NCBI GenBank assembly: GCA_003568415.1
Contig: PWXV01000309.1
Span: forward strand, 1-43,272
Direction of reading: 5' to 3'
Length of the DNA stretch: 43,272 nucleotides
Source of the DNA: Ignavibacteriales bacterium
Lineage (GTDB): Bacteria > Bacteroidota > Ignavibacteria > T3Sed10-11
The notes below the pieces were generated by a model. It had not been told where the DNA came from. It did not search any database and worked only from the letters and a program-made list of their open reading frames with translations. Positions 1 to 7,038 of the stretch are shown piece by piece. The translations under genes and the position numbers were made by a program. Each line of letters begins with the position of its first letter. The first letter of the stretch is position 1.

Positions 1-1
1 G

Positions 2-27
2 AGTCCGACGAAGGAGGACGTAGTCGA
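2..27. repeat. 26-bp direct repeat, left copy, half of a hairpin
   Basis: This 26-bp segment recurs without mismatch at 511-536, on the other side of the GIY-YIG gene. It holds the loop and 3' arm of a hairpin whose full form is visible at 504-536. The 5' arm of this left copy lies outside the window. Two exact copies 509 bp apart bracketing a nuclease gene suggest a mobile or recombining unit, but no transposase or target-site duplication is visible. Confidence 0.85.
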
Positions 28-41
28 CCGCTCTACTACCT

Positions 42-78
42 GTCTGACGAAGTCTCGTTTTTTGAGACGTAGTCAGAC
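42..78. repeat. Palindromic hairpin with conserved G.A mismatch core
   Basis: The arms are 42-56 and 64-78 and form a 15-bp stem around a T-rich loop (57-63). The only unpaired positions in the stem are G49.A71 and A51.G69, on either side of the A50-T70 pair. The same ACGAAGT/ACGTAGT core occurs in the 504-536 hairpin, where the flanking stem sequence differs but still pairs. It is followed directly by another hairpin at 79. Confidence 0.75.
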
Positions 79-120
79 GCTCCGCCAAACAGCGGCGGAG
101 CTTCGTAGAGCAGGCTCTCC
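79..120. repeat. 42-bp hairpin repeat, copy 1
   Basis: The first part is a perfect 8-bp stem, GCTCCGCC (79-86) with GGCGGAGC (94-101) and a 7-nt loop. A short second palindrome lies around 107-118. A second copy differing at three positions is at 133-174. One difference converts a C-G pair to a G.T wobble, so the stem is kept. Confidence 0.8.
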
Positions 121-132
121 TTACACTCCATC

Positions 133-174
133 GCTCCGCCAAACAACGGTGGAGCTTTGTAGAGCAGGCTCTCC
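133..174. repeat. 42-bp hairpin repeat, copy 2
   Basis: Second copy of the 79-120 unit. The arms are 133-140 and 148-155, with one G.T wobble (G138.T150). The two copies are separated by 12 bp. They lie upstream of the GIY-YIG gene and do not encode a plausible protein. Confidence 0.8.
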
Positions 175-242
175 CCAGATTCTAGTCATATCTATAGATA
201 CAGAAGCGAACCCAGATAATAATCTAAATAATGGAGTAAGAT

Positions 243-494
243 ATGCCATCGTGGTATGTTTATATATTGAAGAGTATTAATAGAGACTTTGTGTATATAG
301 GATCGACGAAATCGATAAAGCGAAGATATAATGAACATAATGATGGTCTGGTCCAATCAACGAAGCACTACAGACCCTTTGAGTTGGAGATATACATAGC
401 AGTAAAGAGTGAGAAAAAGGCAAAGGAATTGGAGCATTACTTCAAGACGGGTTCCGGGAAAGCTGTACTGGTGAAACGATTTATTTCTGAATAG
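243..494 (+). CDS. Single-domain GIY-YIG nuclease
   Basis: A small 83-aa protein consisting only of a GIY-YIG endonuclease fold (UPF0213/YhbQ-like size). Visible motifs are the YVYIL strand (residues 5-9), VYIG (17-20), the catalytic-arginine region RRY (27-29), a histidine at 32, and the C-terminal glutamate helix with E64 and the KTGSGKA segment (68-74). GGAG about 7 nt upstream of ATG 243 supports the start. There is no intron, DNA-binding domain or neighbouring repair gene. Instead the gene is enclosed by palindromic hairpins and an exact 26-bp direct repeat (2-27 and 511-536). Members of this family are usually of unknown function; it could process the surrounding hairpins, but that is inference. 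Family confidence is high and role confidence low. Confidence 0.9.
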   Translation: MPSWYVYILKSINRDFVYIGSTKSIKRRYNEHNDGLVQSTKHYRPFELEIYIAVKSEKKAKELEHYFKTGSGKAVLVKRFISE

Positions 495-503
495 TCCCCC
501 TGG

Positions 504-536
504 TCGACGAAGTCCGACGAAGGAGGACGTAGTCGA
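504..536. repeat. Palindromic hairpin containing the right 26-bp direct repeat
   Basis: The arms are 504-515 and 525-536 with a 9-nt loop. Ten of twelve positions pair. The two mismatches, G509.A531 and A511.G529, flank an A-T pair exactly as in the hairpin at 42-78. The flanking arm bases differ from that hairpin but remain complementary, so the two stems covary. Positions 511-536 are the right copy of the direct repeat. Confidence 0.8.
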
Positions 537-553
537 TCCCTCTCCGCGTAGCA

Positions 554-600
554 GAAAGCTCCCGTGTTACGCAAGCATAGACGCGTAGCAGGGAGCTTTC
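554..600. repeat. Long inverted repeat
   Basis: GAAAGCTCCC (554-563) pairs perfectly with GGGAGCTTTC (591-600). Inside it, 565-572 pairs with 583-590 at 7 of 8 positions, leaving a 10-nt loop. GCGTAGCAG occurs twice (546-554 and 583-591). There is no T-run, so a terminator is unlikely. It belongs to the palindrome cluster around the GIY-YIG gene. Confidence 0.75.
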
Positions 601-735
601 GTACTTTAAAGAATCTGTGAAAAAGCTAAATCTATGTAATAGCCAAATTATTTTGGCGTACCGCGGCAGGCGGTAGTTTGTCAAAGCCGGTCCATATATA
701 TTAGAATATTTTAGCGAATTCTTTAGAAATCGCCC

Positions 736-762
736 GGCGAAAATTATTTCGCCGCTACATTC
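736..762. repeat. GGCGAAA/TTTCGCC hairpin, dispersed family
   Basis: GGCGAAA pairs with TTTCGCC around a 4-nt loop and is followed by CTACATT. The same arrangement, GGGCGAAAT and ATTTCGCCC followed by CTACAT, occurs at 40914-40940. This indicates a short dispersed repeat family. The stretch 601-735 between this and the preceding repeat holds two small palindromes (about 643-676) and no credible gene. Confidence 0.55.
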
Positions 763-1010
763 ATTCCACCACTCCATCACTCCATCACTCCATCACTCCA
801 TCACTCCATCATTCCATCACTCCACCATTCCACCACTCCACCATTCCACCACTCCATCATTCCATCACTCCATCACTCCACCATTCCACCATTCCACCAC
901 TCCATCACCCCACCATTCCACCACTCCATCACTCCATCATTCCACCATTCCACCATTCCATCATTCCACCATTCCACCACTCCACCACTCCACCACTCCA
1001 CCATTCCACC
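763..1010. repeat. Tandem octamer array, 31 units
   Basis: The array is 31 consecutive 8-bp units of consensus AYTCCAYC, with unit boundaries in register from 763 to 1010. A degenerate partial unit follows. Variation is almost entirely C/T at positions 2 and 7 of the unit. One unit (about 907) carries ACCCCACC. The complementary strand is purine-rich with GG every 8 nt. The 8-bp period is not a multiple of three, and no start or ribosome site precedes it, so it is not coding. Nothing else is seen between 1011 and the receiver gene at 1151. Confidence 0.9.
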
Positions 1011-1150
1011 ACTCCCCATATCCATAATCCCGTGATTTTCCTCTGCATACGGGCAGGATCGTCATTTCTTTGAAAAATGTAAACTTTACGTTATCTTATA
1101 CATAAAGGAAGAATATTTACACATGTATATTACAAAAAGGGAAAAAATAG

Positions 1151-1522
1151 ATGAGTGCAAAAGGTATTCTCCTCGCGGAGGATGATATACAAATCCGGAA
1201 ATTACTGATAGAATTGTTGAAAGGCGAGGGGTATACTGTTTATCCTGCAGAAGATGGTCAGGAGGCGATTGATCTCTATGAGCAAAACAGCGATGTAATA
1301 GATTTATTATTGCTGGATCTCGGCCTTCCCAAATTGACCGGTGTAGAGGTTTTTAAAAAGATACGGGAGCATAAACCCGATATAAAGATTATAGCGATGA
1401 GTGGATGGGGTCAGCGGGAAACGGTCGATGAATTATATGATGAAGGGATTAATACGTTTATACAAAAACCATATAAGCCGTTTGAGATTATAGAAAGAGT
1501 ACGAAAAACATTTAATGAATAA
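1151..1522 (+). CDS. Stand-alone response regulator receiver (CheY-like)
   Basis: A 123-aa protein that is only a receiver domain. The acidic pocket is E10, D11 and D12. The phosphoacceptor is D56 in LLLLDLGLP. The switch residue is S84 and the conserved lysine is K106 in QKPYKP. With no output domain it should act by protein-protein contact, most simply as a phosphate sink or relay partner of the kinase that starts 3 nt downstream. The upstream AAAGGG is only a weak ribosome site. It heads a three-gene signalling operon ending in an NtrC-type activator. The specific target cannot be read from the sequence. Confidence 0.92.
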   Translation: MSAKGILLAEDDIQIRKLLIELLKGEGYTVYPAEDGQEAIDLYEQNSDVIDLLLLDLGLPKLTGVEVFKKIREHKPDIKIIAMSGWGQRETVDELYDEGINTFIQKPYKPFEIIERVRKTFNE

Positions 1523-1525
1523 GTA

Positions 1526-3025
1526 GTGTGCTTTCATTTTTTCCCTGTCATAGACGTGACACAAAAACCACAAAATAAAACACGGAGCAGCGGGGTATCA
1601 CTCTATATTCCGGTGAATCCCGAAATTCTCGATGCATCGCCCGATCTTGTCTTTATAATAGATCCGGATGATACGGTGTACTATGCAAATAAAGTTGCTA
1701 ACCGCAAACTTGGTATAAATCCAATCGGACGGGATCTCCGGTCGCTTATTACCACGGAGTATGAACCGGTATACGAAAAAGTGAGAAATATCGCACTCGC
1801 AAACGGATACTATGGTGATGTCGAGATGCAGTTACAACCGCCCGATAAAGACAGTATCACGGGTGTTTTTTATTTTACCCGGTCATCGGGCCGGGACGGA
1901 GAAACGCCTTCCGTTATTGTATTTATCCGTGACATTACCGAGCAACGACGGACTGAGCTGCAGCTCCTTCGTTTTGCAAATGCCATTCACTATGCCGTCA
2001 ACCCGATTCAGATTACCGATGCCGATGGAAAGATAATCTATGTAAATCCGGCATATGAGCGGGTGTTCGGATTCACGAAGGATGAACTGATCGGTCGTAA
2101 TCCGAATATTGTCAGCAGCGGTAAACATTCAAAACGGTTCTGGCAAAAAGTCTGGAATACAATTTCAAAGGGTACCGTCTGGAAGGGTGAGATTGTGAAC
2201 CGTAACAAAAAAGGCGACCTGATGTATATCGAATTGATCATTTCACCGATAATCGATCCGTCCGGACGTGTCGTAGGGTATCTCGGTTCACACCGGGATA
2301 TAACCGAGAAGCGGCATCTTGAAGAACAACTCATCCGGTCACAGAAGATGGAAAACATCGGTACACTTGCTGCCGGTATTGCGCATGAGGTCGGTAACCC
2401 GTTGACTTCAATATCATCGCTTGTGCAGGTCATACAGCGAACGACCGACGATACATTCGCCAAGGATAAACTCGAGCTGGTGAAAAATCAGATCAACCGG
2501 ATTGCAAAGATTATCCGTGAGTTGGTCGACTTCTCGCGGCCGTCACACTATGAAGAAAAATGGGTCGACCTGAATAAAATGATACGCGAGGCGGTTAACA
2601 TTACCCGGTACGGCAAGAAAGCACGGCACATTTCGTTTACTGTGGAACTTCAGGATCAGGTGCCGCCGGTACGTGTTGTACCCGACCAGCTGATACAGGT
2701 GTTTATTAATATTATTATAAATGCACTCGATGCATTAGAAGAGAAGAGCGGCGAAATTACACTATCATCCCGAACCGACAGTAAATATGTGTATACCGTT
2801 ATAAAAGATACGGGGAAGGGTATCCGCGAAGAAGATCTCGATAAAATATTCGATCCGTTTTATACAACAAAAAAAGTCGGCGAGGGTACCGGACTCGGTC
2901 TCTGGGTGAGTTACGGTATTATAAAAAACTTCGGCGGAACTATTCTTGTCGATAGTGTAGCCGGAAGGGGAACATCGGTTACCATTTCATTACCTATTAA
3001 ACAGAAAGATACAGAATCACCATGA
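1526..3025 (+). CDS. PAS-PAS sensor histidine kinase (NtrB-like)
   Basis: A 499-aa cytoplasmic kinase with no signal peptide or membrane segment, so it probably senses an internal cue through its PAS domains. PAS1 is at about 30-145 and PAS2 at about 150-265 (YVNPAYERVFGFTKDELIGR region). The HisKA H-box GIAHEVGNP has phosphoacceptor H287. The HATPase part (about 380-492) has an N-box (INALDAL), DTGKGI, IFDPFYTTK and GEGTGLGL. The longest frame uses GTG 1526 with no clear ribosome site; GTG at 1556 or 1612 would also keep both PAS domains. Its end overlaps the next gene by 4 bp (ATGA), so it and the NtrC-type regulator are very likely a cognate pair. Confidence 0.93.
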   Translation: MCFHFFPVIDVTQKPQNKTRSSGVSLYIPVNPEILDASPDLVFIIDPDDTVYYANKVANRKLGINPIGRDLRSLITTEYEPVYEKVRNIALANGYYGDVEMQLQPPDKDSITGVFYFTRSSGRDGETPSVIVFIRDITEQRRTELQLLRFANAIHYAVNPIQITDADGKIIYVNPAYERVFGFTKDELIGRNPNIVSSGKHSKRFWQKVWNTISKGTVWKGEIVNRNKKGDLMYIELIISPIIDPSGRVVGYLGSHRDITEKRHLEEQLIRSQKMENIGTLAAGIAHEVGNPLTSISSLVQVIQRTTDDTFAKDKLELVKNQINRIAKIIRELVDFSRPSHYEEKWVDLNKMIREAVNITRYGKKARHISFTVELQDQVPPVRVVPDQLIQVFINIIINALDALEEKSGEITLSSRTDSKYVYTVIKDTGKGIREEDLDKIFDPFYTTKKVGEGTGLGLWVSYGIIKNFGGTILVDSVAGRGTSVTISLPIKQKDTESP

Positions 3026-4383
3026 CAGCACGTATTCTTGTAGTTGACGACGAAGAAATCATACGCGAGTCATTGTATTATATTCTCGAGAAAGAAGGCC
3101 ATGAAGTAGAAGCAGCGAAGGACGGACTTGAAGCGTTACAGAAAATCGAAAAGAAACCCTTTGATATTGTTATAACCGATCTGGAAATGCCCGAAGTTAA
3201 GGGGATAGAGTTGCTGGAAAAAGTACAGCAACTAACACCTGAAACGTTTGTGTTGATCATTACCGCATATGCATCGATCGAAACCGCAGTTGCTGCACTC
3301 CGGAAGGGTGCATCCGATTATATCATCAAACCGCTTGAGTTTGATGATATACTATTCCGCATAAATCGTTTGCTCGAGCACCGGAAGCTCGAACGTGAAA
3401 ACAAGATGTTGCGCCAGGAACTGCACCACACATATGATTTCGAACAAATTGTGGGGAAGAGTCCTGCAATGCAGAAAATATTTGACACCGTGAAGAAAGT
3501 CGCCCAGACCGACGGAACTGTTTTGATCACCGGTAAAAGCGGTACCGGTAAAGAACTCATCGCCCGTGCCATTCATTACAATTCTAAACGAAAAGATAAT
3601 TATTTTGTCGCCATCAATACCGGTGCACTCGTTGAGAGTTTATTTGAAAGCGAATTGTTCGGCCATAAGCGTGGTTCGTTTACCGGTGCGACGAGTGATA
3701 AAGAAGGATTGTTTAAAACCGCATCGGGTGGTTCCATTTATCTGGATGAAATTTCAGAAATACCGTATCATCTTCAGGTCAAGTTGCTGCGTGCAATCGA
3801 GCAGCGTGAAATAATACCGGTCGGTACGAATCATCCGGTTAAAGTTGATATCCGGATAATCGCATCCACAAACAGGGATTTGAAAAAGGAAGTTGAAAAA
3901 GGAAACTTTCGTGAGGACCTGTACTATCGTCTGAATGTGGTTGAAATAAATCTTCCGCCGCTCTCAGATCGCAAAGAGGACATTCCTATCCTTGCACAGC
4001 ACTTTCTGGAAAAGTATCGCATACAGATGAACAAGCATATTAGAGGAATAGATAATCAGGTTATTCAGACCTTTTTACATTATAATTGGAAAGGAGAAGT
4101 CCGTGAACTTGAAAATATCATGGAGCGGGCGGTTATCTTTTCCGATGGCGATTACATAACGGTCGATGACCTGCCTGATTTTGTCAGTGCCAGGACCGAT
4201 TCCGAAGAGGTTAAAAAGCCAAAGACGTTAAAGGATGCCGTGAAGGAGTTTGAAAAAATCTATATCCGTCAGGAGCTTGACCGGTTGAAATTTAATAAAG
4301 AAGAGGCCGCCCGCACACTTGGTATTAGCGTCTCATCGCTCTATCGCAAAATGGAGGAATTGGGGATAGATTCTCAAAAATAA
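3022..4383 (+). CDS. Sigma-54-dependent response regulator (NtrC family)
   Basis: A 453-aa enhancer-binding activator. It has an N-terminal receiver with D9, D10, phosphoacceptor D53 and K103. The central AAA+ domain has Walker A GKSGTGKE (171-178), the sigma-54 contact loop GSFTGA (218-223, a common variant of GAFTGA) and Walker B around GGSIYLDE (236-243). The C-terminal Fis-type helix-turn-helix is in the NKEEAARTLGISVSSLYRKM region. It should open sigma-54 promoters after phosphorylation by the adjoining kinase. A close -24/-12 match lies only about 80 bp downstream of its stop codon, in front of a TonB-like gene, giving an obvious candidate target. Confidence 0.95.
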   Translation: MTARILVVDDEEIIRESLYYILEKEGHEVEAAKDGLEALQKIEKKPFDIVITDLEMPEVKGIELLEKVQQLTPETFVLIITAYASIETAVAALRKGASDYIIKPLEFDDILFRINRLLEHRKLERENKMLRQELHHTYDFEQIVGKSPAMQKIFDTVKKVAQTDGTVLITGKSGTGKELIARAIHYNSKRKDNYFVAINTGALVESLFESELFGHKRGSFTGATSDKEGLFKTASGGSIYLDEISEIPYHLQVKLLRAIEQREIIPVGTNHPVKVDIRIIASTNRDLKKEVEKGNFREDLYYRLNVVEINLPPLSDRKEDIPILAQHFLEKYRIQMNKHIRGIDNQVIQTFLHYNWKGEVRELENIMERAVIFSDGDYITVDDLPDFVSARTDSEEVKKPKTLKDAVKEFEKIYIRQELDRLKFNKEEAARTLGISVSSLYRKMEELGIDSQK

Positions 4384-4464
4384 CCCTGTTGAGCGAGAAT
4401 TTCCTAATTTAAAGAAACCTCCCGTCTCAGTCCATCAAATTGCCTTAATTTCACAACATTAAAT

Positions 4465-4480
4465 TGGTATGCCATTTGCC
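4465..4480 (+). promoter_or_regulatory. Sigma-54 (-24/-12) promoter
   Basis: TTGGTATGCCATTTGCC (4464-4480) contains GG at 4466-4467 and GC at 4478-4479, separated by exactly 10 bp as sigma-54 requires. It also matches the flanking TGG and TTGC of the family consensus TGGCACG-N4-TTGCW. It lies about 100 bp upstream of the TonB-like start at 4578 and right after the NtrC-type gene. An upstream enhancer palindrome was not identified. Confidence 0.7.
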
Positions 4481-4577
4481 ATATATTTCAGTACCGGAGA
4501 ACCGGTTAATCTGAAACTATTACTGGAAAATGACGTATACTATTGTAAAAAGTAGGTAAAAAAATTGTGAGGTAGAA

Positions 4578-5306
4578 ATGTTTGTTCCAAACTGGAGATT
4601 ACGGCTCAACGAAACCGATTCGCTGACGGGTATATCAACGGAAAGAATGCAGAAAGGTCCGGATGCTGATTTACGTGTGCAATATTCCAGAGTATTGCAC
4701 ATTGCAATTATTATTTCGCTCTCATTAATGATAATTGCCTTTCGATTTTTCCCGGATATTGATCCTGAAGGAAGGATTATGGTTGAGGAACAGGAAATTA
4801 TAGATATAGAAGAAATTGAGCAGACGCGGCAGGAAGAGCGGCCGCCGCCGCCGCCACGACCGCCGATAATGGTGGAAACACCAAGCAGTGATATTTTAGA
4901 TGATATTGACTTTTTCTCATCGGAAATCGATTTCTATGAGGATGTGCCGCCGCCCCCTCCGCCGAAGGACGATGATTCAGACGGGTTGGATAGTTATTTT
5001 GTTGCGGTTGAGCAAATGCCTGAGATTGTCGGTGGAATGCAAGCGCTTGCGCGCCACTTAACATATCCGGAACTTGCACGGAGAGCCGGTGTTGAAGGCG
5101 TCGTGTATGTGCTAGCTTTTGTCGATGAGCAGGGCAATGTGCAGCATACTGAAGTTGCCCGCGGTATTGGAGCCGGTTGTGATGAAGCTGCGGCGGAAGC
5201 TGTCCAGAAAGTTCAGTTTCATCCGGGGAAACAACGGGGTCAACCCGTGCGAGTGCGTGTTATGGTGCCGGTACGATTTTCACTGCGTACCTCAGCTGCC
5301 CGGTAA
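4578..5306 (+). CDS. TonB-family energy transducer
   Basis: A 242-aa protein with TonB layout. There is a cytoplasmic N-terminus of about 37 residues, one membrane helix (about 38-58), and an acidic, proline-rich periplasmic linker with PPPPPRPP (89-96) and PPPPPP (124-129). The TonB C-terminal domain (about 148-235) includes YPELARRAGVEGVV and VQFHPGKQRGQPVRV. It would couple the inner-membrane proton gradient to outer-membrane receptors, but no exbB or exbD is in the window. GAGG before ATG 4578 supports the start. The sigma-54 promoter upstream implies control by the preceding NtrC-type regulator. Its long N-terminal extension is more typical of FCB-group TonB proteins than of the E. coli protein. 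Confidence 0.88.
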   Translation: MFVPNWRLRLNETDSLTGISTERMQKGPDADLRVQYSRVLHIAIIISLSLMIIAFRFFPDIDPEGRIMVEEQEIIDIEEIEQTRQEERPPPPPRPPIMVETPSSDILDDIDFFSSEIDFYEDVPPPPPPKDDDSDGLDSYFVAVEQMPEIVGGMQALARHLTYPELARRAGVEGVVYVLAFVDEQGNVQHTEVARGIGAGCDEAAAEAVQKVQFHPGKQRGQPVRVRVMVPVRFSLRTSAAR

Positions 5307-5334
5307 CGTTTAATTGTAGCAATATTTATGTAAG

Positions 5335-5415
5335 CCCGTTCGGGAGGTTGTCCGATAGATCACGAGCGCTTGATGCTCTGTGTGGTCTTGTGGACAATTC
5401 CCAAACGGGTTTTTT
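5335..5415 (+). terminator. Long bulged stem-loop with U-tract
   Basis: The outer arms CCCGTT (5335-5340) and AACGGG (5404-5409), then GGGA/TCCC and TTGTCC/GGACAA, form an interrupted stem. An inner GATCAC/GTGGTC and GAGC/GCTC stem caps it. Six T residues (5410-5415) follow directly. It begins 29 nt after the TonB-like stop codon and fits an intrinsic terminator, though it is unusually long and could also be the 3' end of a small RNA. Confidence 0.7.
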
Positions 5416-5492
5416 ATTTCCCGTTTCAATATTGGCATAAAAATTGATAATGATTTTATTAGTAAACAACGTCTTTTAATTATTCCCGGTGT

Positions 5493-5903
5493 TTGTTCGC
5501 TGTGCAAAACTCGCTATCACATACACATAATTCAAAGCAGCCAACGAATAAAAAGAAAGTCCTGATCCTGAGTAAGGATACTCAACTTGCGCTGAGTTTA
5601 TCGCTTTTTTTTGCTGAGGAATTTGAGGTGCAAACCGTTGAACAGTTTGATCACGCAGGTGATATAATCGGCCAGGATGATGCAGATTTGCTGCTTATCG
5701 ACTACGGAATGCCTGATGATCATATACCGAAATCACTGAGCAGCATACGTCGTCGAAAAAATATACCGATCGTTATGATGTATGTTTTTCACGAGAAAAA
5801 AATGTCTATCGAATCGGAAATCCGGAAATATACCGATGCGGTCTTCTATAAGCCGGTGAATATTCTCGACGTGCTCGGCAAAATACGCCTGTGTCTATCC
5901 TGA
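5493..5903 (+). CDS. Degenerate receiver-domain protein
   Basis: A 136-aa frame that reads as a receiver fold from about residue 21. Strand one is KKVLILSKD. The phosphoacceptor-like D70 is in LLLIDYGMP, and the conserved lysine is in FYKPVN. The usual pair of acidic metal-binding residues after strand one is reduced to SKD, and the switch Thr/Ser segment reads VMMYVF. It may therefore be a pseudo-receiver that does not phosphorylate normally. The start is unclear: TTG 5493 is the outer limit, GTG 5502 is an alternative, and neither has a good ribosome site. It follows the 5335-5415 terminator and is not obviously linked to the aldo/keto reductase downstream. Confidence 0.7.
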   Translation: MFAVQNSLSHTHNSKQPTNKKKVLILSKDTQLALSLSLFFAEEFEVQTVEQFDHAGDIIGQDDADLLLIDYGMPDDHIPKSLSSIRRRKNIPIVMMYVFHEKKMSIESEIRKYTDAVFYKPVNILDVLGKIRLCLS

Positions 5904-6023
5904 AACCTGTCGAATATTTCAACAATTTTTATTATCGTATTCTTTAATTTTCTTATCTATAGGATATGGAGGGAAGATTTTTTCCGATTTTTAGAAGTAT
6001 CATCAGCTTGAAAGTGTGTCATT

Positions 6024-6965
6024 ATGATTGTAAAAAATATCAATTCAGTTTCTCTTGGTACAACCAATATTTCAATTTCAAAAATAGGATTGGGCACGTG
6101 GGCGTGGGGTGATACAACAGTTTGGTCGTACGGAAAGGGGTATACCGATGATGATATACAGGAAGCATTTACTGTGAGCATCAATAATGGCGTTAATTTT
6201 CTTGATACTGCCGAAATATACGGCAGGGGAACATCGGAAAAATTAATCGGCAATTTACTGAAAGCAATAAATACCGATATTGTAATCGCCAGTAAGTTTA
6301 TGCCCTTTCCCTGGCGTCTCACAAAAGGTTCACTCCGGAAGGCATTGATAAGAAGTTTAAAACGCTTGCAGCTCGAGAGTGTTGATGTGTATCAAACGCA
6401 CTGGCCGTTCCCTCCGGTGCCCGTGAGAACATGGATGGATGCTATGGCCGATGTGGTAGAGGATGGATTGGTGCGGGCGGTCGGTGTATCGAATTACAGC
6501 AAAGCGCAAATGTTTCGTGCTTACGATCAGCTTGCGAAAAGGAACATTCCGCTTGCATCCAATCAGGTAGAATACAGCTTGTTAAAACGTAGTCCCGAAA
6601 CCTCCGGGCTTTTAAATTCGTGTAAAGAACTCGGCATTACGCTCATTGCCTACAGTCCCCTTACAATGGGCTTGCTTACCGGAAAGTATTCGCCGGATAA
6701 TCCGCCGCCGGGAATCAGAGGTAGACGCTACCGGGGCAATAAACTTGTACGGATCGAAAAATTGAACGGATTGCTGCGCGAAATAGGTCAGACCCGCGGC
6801 GGTAAATCACCGGCTCAGGTGGCTTTAAACTGGCTGCTCGCTAAAGGGACGGTACCGATACCCGGCGCAAAAAATGCGGAACAAGCAAAGCAGAACGCCG
6901 GCGCACTGGGATGGATCCTCTCAGATGAAGAAGTAGCACTGCTCGACCGGGAAAGCCAAAAGTAA
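6024..6965 (+). CDS. Aldo/keto reductase
   Basis: A 313-aa NADPH-dependent oxidoreductase of the aldo/keto reductase superfamily. The catalytic tetrad is visible: D61 and Y66 in FLDTAEIYG, K91 in ASKF and H126 in QTHWP. Cofactor-binding elements include GVSNYS and the C-terminal PIPGAKNAEQ region. It looks full length for the family. The gene stands alone on the plus strand, converging with the R2lox operon. The substrate cannot be inferred; a carbonyl-reducing detoxification role is a generic guess. A second, more distant family member is at 39868-40836. Confidence 0.92.
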   Translation: MIVKNINSVSLGTTNISISKIGLGTWAWGDTTVWSYGKGYTDDDIQEAFTVSINNGVNFLDTAEIYGRGTSEKLIGNLLKAINTDIVIASKFMPFPWRLTKGSLRKALIRSLKRLQLESVDVYQTHWPFPPVPVRTWMDAMADVVEDGLVRAVGVSNYSKAQMFRAYDQLAKRNIPLASNQVEYSLLKRSPETSGLLNSCKELGITLIAYSPLTMGLLTGKYSPDNPPPGIRGRRYRGNKLVRIEKLNGLLREIGQTRGGKSPAQVALNWLLAKGTVPIPGAKNAEQAKQNAGALGWILSDEEVALLDRESQK

Positions 6966-7038
6966 TATACTCAATTACACGTATCAACCCCACGCAATCA
7001 CCTGCTCATTCCATAACCTCATTGCAGCATCGTTGCTT

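Noticed and set aside
79-174. 42-bp repeats considered as a mini CRISPR array
   Set aside because: There are only two copies, the gap is 12 bp, and the repeats themselves form full hairpins with loops.
243-494. Homing endonuclease of a group I intron
   Set aside because: No intron core or split host gene is visible, and the protein is only the bare GIY-YIG fold.
481-780. Minus-strand open frame across the repeat island
   Set aside because: It runs through the palindromes and the first octamers, shows no domain, and has no ribosome site. It is an accident of repeat sequence.
763-1010. Octamer array considered as a CRISPR or a coding repeat
   Set aside because: There are no spacers between units, the 8-bp period breaks a reading frame, and no cas gene is near.
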